From positions 2,356,001 through 2,420,000 of the forward strand of contig NZ_JAFBCC010000001.1 of NCBI RefSeq assembly GCF_016907495.1: DNA of 64,000 bases. Direction: 5' to 3'. The translations under genes were made by a program, and so were the position numbers. The stretch comes from Arthrobacter tumbae (GTDB lineage Bacteria > Actinomycetota > Actinomycetes > Actinomycetales > Micrococcaceae). Shown in pieces: positions 59,288-64,000 of the stretch. Positions within the stretch are counted from its first letter, which is position 1. Each line of letters starts with the position of its first letter. The notes beneath the pieces are model-generated. The model searched no databases. It saw nothing but the letters and a program-made list of their open reading frames with translations, and was not told the DNA's origin.

Positions 59288-60622
59288 TCACATGCCCGCC
59301 GCGCATCTCTCAAGGAGTTCCTGCTGATCCACCGGGTCGAGCTGGCTGCCGGAGAGAGCGCGCGCAATCCGCTGCCGCTGTTGGCGAGAAACCTCGCCAT
59401 GCCGGCCTGAGTCGTTGTGCTCGGTCTCCGCGATCAGGTCGACCAGGCGGCGAGCAACGCGCGGATCATCCATGCCGTAGGTGCAGACCTGGGAAACGAC
59501 CAGCTCAAGCAGCATGGCGAAAGTCCGTCGGCGGATGGTAACCCGCAGGGTGCCCTGGCTGTCGGTCATCATCCGGTGTCCCTGGTCTTCCCTGGCGAGC
59601 GAGGACAGACCTGCCGAGAGATGTCCCAGAGCGTGCACGCAGGTCGTTGGGTCATTGACGCTGGGGGAGATGGCGCGGACGGCGACGTCAAGGATCTGCT
59701 GCACGGGGAACCCGATGTCCTGGACCGAGTTGCGTTCGAATCCGATGGTGGTCGAATCCTCGACCGCCTGCCGGAGTTGTTCCGCAACATCGCTGGTCCA
59801 GTGGCCGCCGTCCCGTTGTGTTGCATGCGCATAGGGCACACCTTCGACGAGGAAGTCTCCCGGTGGGCGCCTGAGGACGATCACTGCATCGAACTGCTCG
59901 GCAACCTGAAGCAACGCCTCTTCATTGACCTGCACGAGGAAGCCGGATGATCCGGCAGGAAGATCCAGCGCTCCGGCCGGTGCGTCCAGTTCGATGTGTG
60001 GTGTTTTGGAGCCTCCTGTGACACCGCCGATTGTGGCCGTAAAGTCGTCGTGAACATCCTCCAACATCCGTTCGACACGAAGTTGGCGGGAGAGGTGGCC
60101 GAGGAACAGCACCAGTCCGATGACCGTTGTCAGCGACAGAAGGAAGGACAGCGTCACCGCGATCTCCGGCACAAAGCCGGTGGATTCCTCGTCGTTATCC
60201 CGGATGGTACGCAGGACCGTCAGCGAAAAGGCGAACGTTGCGAGGAAAAGTGCAAGCGTATTGTGGACAAACCTGTCGCTGGTAAAGGTGCGCAGCAGGC
60301 GTGGTGAATACTGGCTGCTGGCAAGCTGCAGCGTGACCACCGTCAGCGAGAAAGTCAGGGAGGTCACGGTGACGGTTGACGCCGCGATGGCCTCCATGAG
60401 GGAACGTGCGGCTGCTGCGCCGCCACCGAAGAGCAGGGCTGACAGCGCGGGCGGCATGTCGTCGTCGAGCTGGTGGTCGAGCCAGGTGACCCACTGTGCA
60501 AACACCACGGAGGCAACGATGGCGATCAGCGGGACGGGCCAGAGCTGAGTGCGCACGTAGTCGCGGACCATGCGCGGACTCAGGTTCGTTGCGCTTTTTC
60601 GGAATGACCTGCTGCGTCCCAT
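59288..60622 (-). CDS. DUF2254 membrane protein
   Basis: 444 residues from ATG 60622. Four membrane spans in the first ~170 residues (LWPVPLIAIVASVVFAQW, AARSLMEAIAASTVTVTSLTFSLTVVTLQLASSQYSPRLLRTFTSDRFVHNTLALFLATFAFSLTVL and a further pair), followed by a cytoplasmic region with ISPSVNDPTTCVHALGHLS. The 'FSLTxVxLQLASSQxSPRxL' block is the family hallmark. Function unknown; related to ion-channel-like topology only by guess. Confidence 0.9.
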   Translation of the reverse strand: MGRSRSFRKSATNLSPRMVRDYVRTQLWPVPLIAIVASVVFAQWVTWLDHQLDDDMPPALSALLFGGGAAAARSLMEAIAASTVTVTSLTFSLTVVTLQLASSQYSPRLLRTFTSDRFVHNTLALFLATFAFSLTVLRTIRDNDEESTGFVPEIAVTLSFLLSLTTVIGLVLFLGHLSRQLRVERMLEDVHDDFTATIGGVTGGSKTPHIELDAPAGALDLPAGSSGFLVQVNEEALLQVAEQFDAVIVLRRPPGDFLVEGVPYAHATQRDGGHWTSDVAEQLRQAVEDSTTIGFERNSVQDIGFPVQQILDVAVRAISPSVNDPTTCVHALGHLSAGLSSLAREDQGHRMMTDSQGTLRVTIRRRTFAMLLELVVSQVCTYGMDDPRVARRLVDLIAETEHNDSGRHGEVSRQQRQRIARALSGSQLDPVDQQELLERCAAGM

Positions 60623-60699
60623 TTGAGAACACTAGCAATGCCTGGCGCTGCTAGCTGTCAGCTGTCTGCTGTCACGCGCGCGGGGACTTGCACGCAAAC

Positions 60700-60729
60700 T
60701 TGCACGCGGATAGAAAGCCTGCTTATCAT
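60700..60729 (+). promoter_or_regulatory. predicted promoter of the 60736 gene
   Basis: TTGCAC (60700-60705), 18-base spacer, TATCAT (60724-60729); the expected start lies about 7 bases later, at the GTG at 60736, implying a leaderless mRNA. No Shine-Dalgarno is seen for any nearby start. Confidence 0.4.
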
Positions 60730-60735
60730 TCTCGA

Positions 60736-61080
60736 GTGCTTCAATCTTCAATGACTCCATTGCCCTCAGCCCGAAACGATGATCGGCGGGGCATCGTCGA
60801 GGACGGTCGGCGCGGTTCAGCCGACGATGGCCGGCCGGGAATTGCCGGGGAACTGAGGGAATCGGCTCGCCGGATTCGGGATCTGGAACGGGTTCGGACC
60901 CAGCTCGCGCGGACGCTGCTGGATGTTCAACAGGCGTGCGAGACTTCCAGGGATCCTGACCATGCGCAGCGCTTGATTTCTGCCGCGGTACGCGATCTCG
61001 AGGAGCTTGACGCTAGCTTGTTCGAGGCGCGGACGCTGCACTCCACGACTGAGAGCTGTGAAGCACTTCTCGCGAGCTGA
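60736..61080 (+). CDS. hypothetical protein with C-terminal helical region
   Basis: 114 residues from GTG 60736 (ATG 60751 is the next option). Residues ~10-40 are charged and Gly/Arg/Asp rich with an imperfect repeat (DDRRGIVEDGRRGSADDGRPGIAG), the rest a long amphipathic helix pair with heptad-like spacing (LRESARRIRDLERVRTQLARTLLDVQQACE; AVRDLEELDASLFEARTLHSTTE). Possibly a coiled-coil dimer. No family recognised. Convergent with a MarR gene 24 bp away. Confidence 0.55.
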   Translation: MLQSSMTPLPSARNDDRRGIVEDGRRGSADDGRPGIAGELRESARRIRDLERVRTQLARTLLDVQQACETSRDPDHAQRLISAAVRDLEELDASLFEARTLHSTTESCEALLAS

Positions 61081-61104
61081 CGCCTGGCCTCCCCGGGTCG
61101 GCGC

Positions 61105-61620
61105 CTAACCTGCCGTCAGGTCCTTCTCGGCGAACTCATCAGTGAATTCATCCTGTGCCAAGCGGCTTGAGGCGACACGCTGGTCCGGTTGTTCTGCAGT
61201 GAGGCGGGGGAACCCGCCGAGATCCCGGATGTGGGCGATCAGTTCTTCCCGGAGTGCGGAGTCCGAACCGAAGGATGCCTGTGCCTCATCGTCTTCCATG
61301 GCCTTGGCCCGCTGCAGAATGGCCTCGCCCTCCCGGGTGAGGCTGACGATGAAGACACGACGGTCGTCGTCGCTCCTGGTTCTCAGAATCAGGCCCCGGA
61401 TCTCAAGCCTTTCGAGGAGTTTGCCGGTGGTCTGCGCCTGAACCCGAAGTTCCCGGGCCAACTCCACCTGCGTAATGGCGCTTTTTCTGCCGAGAACGCG
61501 AAGAGTCAGGAGCCCGGCGTGGGTGGTTCCCAGCTGGCGCAGCCGTTCATTCTCGCGATTGGCGCTGAGCCGGGCGGCGGTGTTGAGAAGTCGGTCTGTT
61601 GGCCACTGCGCGATATCCAT
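61105..61620 (-). CDS. MarR-family transcriptional regulator
   Basis: 171 residues from ATG 61620 (GGAAGAGA upstream). Winged HTH: HAGLLTLRVLGRKSAITQVELARELRVQAQTTGKLLERLEIRGLILRTRSDDDRRVFIVSLTREGEAIL (~34-100). The wing DDDRR is a standard MarR DNA contact. Extended C-terminus (PRLTAEQPDQRVASSRLAQDEF) longer than usual. Targets unknown; the other MarR gene lies 100 bp upstream on the same strand but in its own unit. Confidence 0.88.
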   Translation of the reverse strand: MDIAQWPTDRLLNTAARLSANRENERLRQLGTTHAGLLTLRVLGRKSAITQVELARELRVQAQTTGKLLERLEIRGLILRTRSDDDRRVFIVSLTREGEAILQRAKAMEDDEAQASFGSDSALREELIAHIRDLGGFPRLTAEQPDQRVASSRLAQDEFTDEFAEKDLTAG

Positions 61621-61720
61621 AATGTGTTGTCTCTTCCGGTCGCCGTGCAACGATTCCTTGCGGTTGGTTGTGCTCCTGTTGATGGTGGTGGAACCGGGTT
61701 TCCCTGCCCGGTGGTTGCCC

Positions 61721-62239
61721 TCAGGGGTGATGCGGTGTGTCCTGCTGCTCCACAGCCCACGTCATGCGTTCAAGGAAACGGGTGACGTGCAGTGCCTCTT
61801 CGGAACTCAGTGATTCAGCAACTTCGAGCATCCGCTTGTGCATGCCGCCGAGCGTTTCCCGTACTTCAGTGTCAGCGCTGCCTGTGGGGATGATCTCGAC
61901 GGAACGCCGGTCAGTGGGATGCGGCCGTCGGACCAGGTGTCCGCTCGCAACGAGACGGTCAACTAGTCCGGTGGTGGACGCCGTCGATATCTTCAGCATG
62001 CGCGAGAGATCCTTCGGGCTGATGCAGTGCCCGGCCTTGTGGGCCCGCATGGCATACCTGATGGCCAGGAGATCTGTTTCGTTCATCTTCATGGAATCAC
62101 GCGTCCGACGGCGCATCTCGGCTTCTGCTGCACGGTAGGCGCGCAGCGCGTTGAGGACATCCACGCTGCCAGGGTTGTCCTGGTCGACGTACCAGTAACC
62201 GGCGCCGTCGGTGTTCATCGCTGTTCCCATATCCATCAT
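61721..62239 (-). CDS. MarR-family transcriptional regulator
   Basis: 172 residues from ATG 62239 (several near in-frame ATGs; 62218 follows GGGAAC and is possible). Winged HTH: HCISPKDLSRMLKISTASTTGLVDRLVASGHLVRRPHPTDRRSVEIIPTGSAD (~72-123), with TDRR in the wing. C-terminal dimer helix LSSEEALHVTRFLERMTWAVEQQ. CTAG-type dyads lie in its own promoter and in that of the divergent gene at 62416, so it probably autoregulates and controls that gene. Confidence 0.88.
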   Translation of the reverse strand: MMDMGTAMNTDGAGYWYVDQDNPGSVDVLNALRAYRAAEAEMRRRTRDSMKMNETDLLAIRYAMRAHKAGHCISPKDLSRMLKISTASTTGLVDRLVASGHLVRRPHPTDRRSVEIIPTGSADTEVRETLGGMHKRMLEVAESLSSEEALHVTRFLERMTWAVEQQDTPHHP

Positions 62240-62257
62240 TTTATCGCCCAGCTACAT

Positions 62258-62272
62258 GCTAGGCCACCTAGC
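62258..62272. promoter_or_regulatory. CTAG-N5-CTAG dyad upstream of MarR gene
   Basis: GCTAGGCCACCTAGC: 6-bp arms around 3 bases, about 20 bp before the MarR start codon. Same CTAG-N5-CTAG layout as 62370-62386. Confidence 0.45.
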
Positions 62273-62369
62273 GAAGCTCAAGGGCTGATCAGGTTTTGAA
62301 GCTACCTCAGCAATTGGTCTTTTTTCGTTCGGGTTTTGGTGATGGACAGGTCAAGCCAAGGTCGTATAT

Positions 62370-62386
62370 AACTAGTCTGGCTAGTT
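62370..62386. promoter_or_regulatory. CTAG-N5-CTAG dyad upstream of the 62416 gene
   Basis: AACTAGTCTGGCTAGTT: 6-bp arms around 5 bases, 30-46 bp before the start of the divergent small gene, next to a candidate -10 TACTAT (62386-62391). Confidence 0.45.
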
Positions 62387-62415
62387 ACTATTCGGCCTAT
62401 TGAAGGGAGCAGTCG

Positions 62416-62751
62416 ATGATAACCAGCGCGAATGGGTCATCCGAGGAAATCATCCCTGTTTCTGCTGGTAGCTCCTTGGATTCCGGGGATCAGCTATGGA
62501 TGTCCGGAATCGATGTGGGGGTCGACGACGGCGCCTCGGGCACGGAGCGCATCATTGCGGCGGCTGGAGCGGTCGAGTCGCTGGAGTGGGAACTGGATCG
62601 CGCTCGCACCGCGCTGGCCGTGGCGATTGAGCGGGCCGCGTCCGAGGGAAGCCCGGTAGACGCGATTGCCACGGCTGCGGGAATGACCCCTAAGCAGGTT
62701 GCCGCTCTACTCTGGGCGCCGGGTATGGACCTGCCTGAGAGCCGAAGCTGA
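62416..62751 (+). CDS. hypothetical protein with C-terminal HTH-like motif
   Basis: 111 residues from ATG 62416 (AAGGGAG 6 bases upstream). The first ~45 residues are acidic and polar; residues ~46-105 are helical and end in SPVDAIATAAGMTPKQVAALLW, which looks like a helix-turn-helix of the sigma-70 region 4/HTH_38 kind. It may be a small DNA-binding or anti-/co-regulator protein. No family recognised. Divergent from a MarR gene and preceded by a CTAG dyad that may be its operator. Confidence 0.65.
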   Translation: MITSANGSSEEIIPVSAGSSLDSGDQLWMSGIDVGVDDGASGTERIIAAAGAVESLEWELDRARTALAVAIERAASEGSPVDAIATAAGMTPKQVAALLWAPGMDLPESRS

Positions 62752-62816
62752 AGGCTCAGTAGCTGAAATCGGCGCAGCTGTCGCCTGAGGGGCCGGAGTC
62801 AGCTCAGTGCGAGCTT

Positions 62817-62960
62817 CTACAGCGATTCGGCCTTGATCGCGATGTCTCGAAGATCCCTGGCAAGCGCCTTGCGGGCGATGCGCATCCCCCATTTCCCGGA
62901 AAGTGCCTGTACCAACGTGTTCATCCGGGATGGATTGACCATCGTGGCGGCGAAAGTCAT
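62817..62960 (-). CDS. small basic protein, 47 aa, hypothetical
   Basis: ATG at 62960 is preceded on the minus strand by GGAGGTGG at good distance. The 47-residue product (start MTFAATMVNPSRMNTLVQAL, end KALARDLRDIAIKAESL) is basic, with a single amphipathic helix repeat GMRIARKALARDLRDIAIKA. It lies 90 bp downstream of the radical SAM gene on the same strand. No family recognised; the strong ribosome site and normal composition are the only evidence. Confidence 0.4.
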   Translation of the reverse strand: MTFAATMVNPSRMNTLVQALSGKWGMRIARKALARDLRDIAIKAESL

Positions 62961-63049
62961 GGTGGGCCACCTCCATTTCCACGGTTTCGGACCTACCCAT
63001 CATGGTGCGCGTTTCCTTCCAGCGAGTGCCCTCACCGTAGGGACCGTGT

Positions 63050-64000
63050 TCAAAACGCGTAGCGGATCCGGCAGTACGGCGCGATCTCCTCGATGAGCTC
63101 GGTCAGCTGCCGGACGTAGCGCCCCTTGGCGCCGGAGCGGTAGCGGACGTTGGTGAAGCCGTTGGAGGAGACCTTGGACTCCTGCAGGTCCGGCCGCCAC
63201 AGCACGTCCTCGGCCTGCGGATGCCACCCGAGGTTGACCTCGTGAAGGCGTTCGTTGTGGGTCAGGAAGATGACTTCCGCTGCGAGCTGGGCCTTGGCCG
63301 CAGGCGTGAGCGTCGCATCGAGCTCGCGGAGGAGCTGCTCCCAGTCGCGGAGCCAGGTGTCCGTGACAATGACGGGGGAGAAGTTCACGTGGACCTCGTA
63401 ACCGGCGTCGACGAAGTCGTTGATCGCAGCCATCCGCTCTGCCACGGGTGAGGTGCGGACGTCGATCGACTTGGCGAGGTCCGCCGGCATGAGGGAGAAG
63501 CGGATGCGGGTGTGGCCGCCGTGGTTCCAGGTCAGCATTGCCGGATTGACATACTTGGTGGCAAACGACAGCTTGGCCGTGGGCAGATCGCGGAAGAGCT
63601 CGACCAGATCCTCGACGTTGTCGCTGATCAGGGCGTCCACGGAGCAGTCGCTGTTTTCGCCGATGTCGTAGACCCACAGCTCAGGATCGCACTGGTTGGG
63701 CTCCAGTTTCATGCCCTGCCGCGTTGCGTGCCGCTCAAGGGTGCCGGCTATCTGGTCGATGTTAGCGAACACCGTCACGGGGTTGCTGTACCCCTTGTGC
63801 CTGGGGACGTAGCAGTAGGCGCAAGCCATCGCGCATCCGTTGGCGGTCGAGGGGGCGATGAAGTCCGCTGACCTGCCGTTCGGCTTGACCGTGAGCGCTT
63901 TCTTGACGCCGAGAACCAGTGCCTCGGTCTTGATCCGGGACCAGCGGGGCACGTTGGTTTCATCACCGTGGACTTCCGGGATGTTCCAGTGGTTGTCCAC
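63050..64000 (-). CDS. spore photoproduct lyase family radical SAM protein (N-terminus beyond window)
   Basis: 316 residues in the window, open to the right edge; by comparison with the family about 40-60 N-terminal residues are missing, so the GTG at 64000 need not be the start. NGCAMACAYCYVPRHKGYSNPVTVF contains the CX3CX2C cluster at Cys56, 60, 63 (window numbering). DIGENSDCSVDALISDNVEDLV, RIRFSLMPADLAKSIDVRTSPVAERMAAI and the final CRIRYAF are hallmarks of SplB-type enzymes, which repair a thymine dimer (spore photoproduct) with SAM and a 4Fe-4S cluster. A non-sporulating actinobacterial host suggests another nucleic-acid role. Confidence 0.85.
   Translation of the reverse strand: MDNHWNIPEVHGDETNVPRWSRIKTEALVLGVKKALTVKPNGRSADFIAPSTANGCAMACAYCYVPRHKGYSNPVTVFANIDQIAGTLERHATRQGMKLEPNQCDPELWVYDIGENSDCSVDALISDNVEDLVELFRDLPTAKLSFATKYVNPAMLTWNHGGHTRIRFSLMPADLAKSIDVRTSPVAERMAAINDFVDAGYEVHVNFSPVIVTDTWLRDWEQLLRELDATLTPAAKAQLAAEVIFLTHNERLHEVNLGWHPQAEDVLWRPDLQESKVSSNGFTNVRYRSGAKGRYVRQLTELIEEIAPYCRIRYAF

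Overview
The window is 64 kb of high-GC, densely coded, leader-poor chromosome from an actinobacterium, most likely a Micrococcaceae / Arthrobacter-type soil bacterium. That reading rests on the frequent GTG starts, a resuscitation-promoting-factor-like cell-wall hydrolase, the small DUF4193 zinc protein, a cory-CC-star/ArsA-type ATPase pair, several leaderless-looking promoters and actinobacterial lipoproteins. I see no rRNA, tRNA, CRISPR array, transposase, integrase or phage genes. It looks like ordinary chromosome with small metabolic and regulatory modules rather than a mobile island.

Region by region. 0-3.6 kb: two small hypothetical genes, then a tight cstA (peptide/pyruvate uptake) - cory-CC-star - ArsA/GET3-like ATPase operon behind a CRP/GlxR-like site. 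3.8-7.5 kb: translationally coupled aldehyde dehydrogenase - bifunctional HldE (ADP-heptose synthesis) - family 2 glycosyltransferase, unusual in a Gram-positive. 7.6-16.2 kb: an MccF-like S66 peptidase, GNAT acetyltransferase, VOC remnant, LTA-synthase-like phosphoglycerol transferase, methyltransferase, DUF808 and Pr6Pr membrane proteins, a ferritin-like/VIT1 metal exporter (MbfA type) and an AI-2E family exporter. 16.2-26.8 kb: a sodium:solute symporter divergent from an XRE-cupin regulator, a sugar ABC importer split into convergent binding-protein and permease halves, then a ureohydrolase - ThDP enzyme operon that may form a guanidino-compound (ketoarginine-type) catabolic module with the symporter, and a nitronate monooxygenase. 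26.9-29.7 kb: a LacI regulator divergent from a GH51 alpha-L-arabinofuranosidase.

30-41.6 kb: lipoproteins, a TUDOR-like small protein, an FMN reductase, an FAD amine-oxidase-type protein, a type III PKS - methyltransferase - FAD hydroxylase operon (predicted phenolic lipid/quinone pathway), Tex, and an Rpf/LysM wall hydrolase. 41.9-50.3 kb: thioesterase, mycothiol- or glutathione-independent formaldehyde dehydrogenase type enzyme, small conserved proteins, and a nucleoside hydrolase followed by a complete ECF importer (S, T and fused A subunits). 50.4-64 kb: DUF4193, a UvrA2-like ABC protein, a SWIM-SNF2 helicase, DUF488, a MarR/EamA divergent pair with two perfect operators, DUF3817, DUF2254, two further MarR regulators, and a spore-photoproduct-lyase-family radical SAM protein running off the right edge.

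Non-coding structure worth noting: several convergent gene junctions carry long perfect inverted repeats (16240-16301, 20065-20107, 40847-40882, 42411-42467), two of which share the same TGAGTTGGCAG arm; a 32-bp perfect palindrome lies at 31940-31971; 21/42-bp tandem repeats lie between tex and rpf; and an identical CCTATAGG core lies upstream of both the symporter and the ureohydrolase operon. All functional calls are from reading motifs and gene order; no database search was run.
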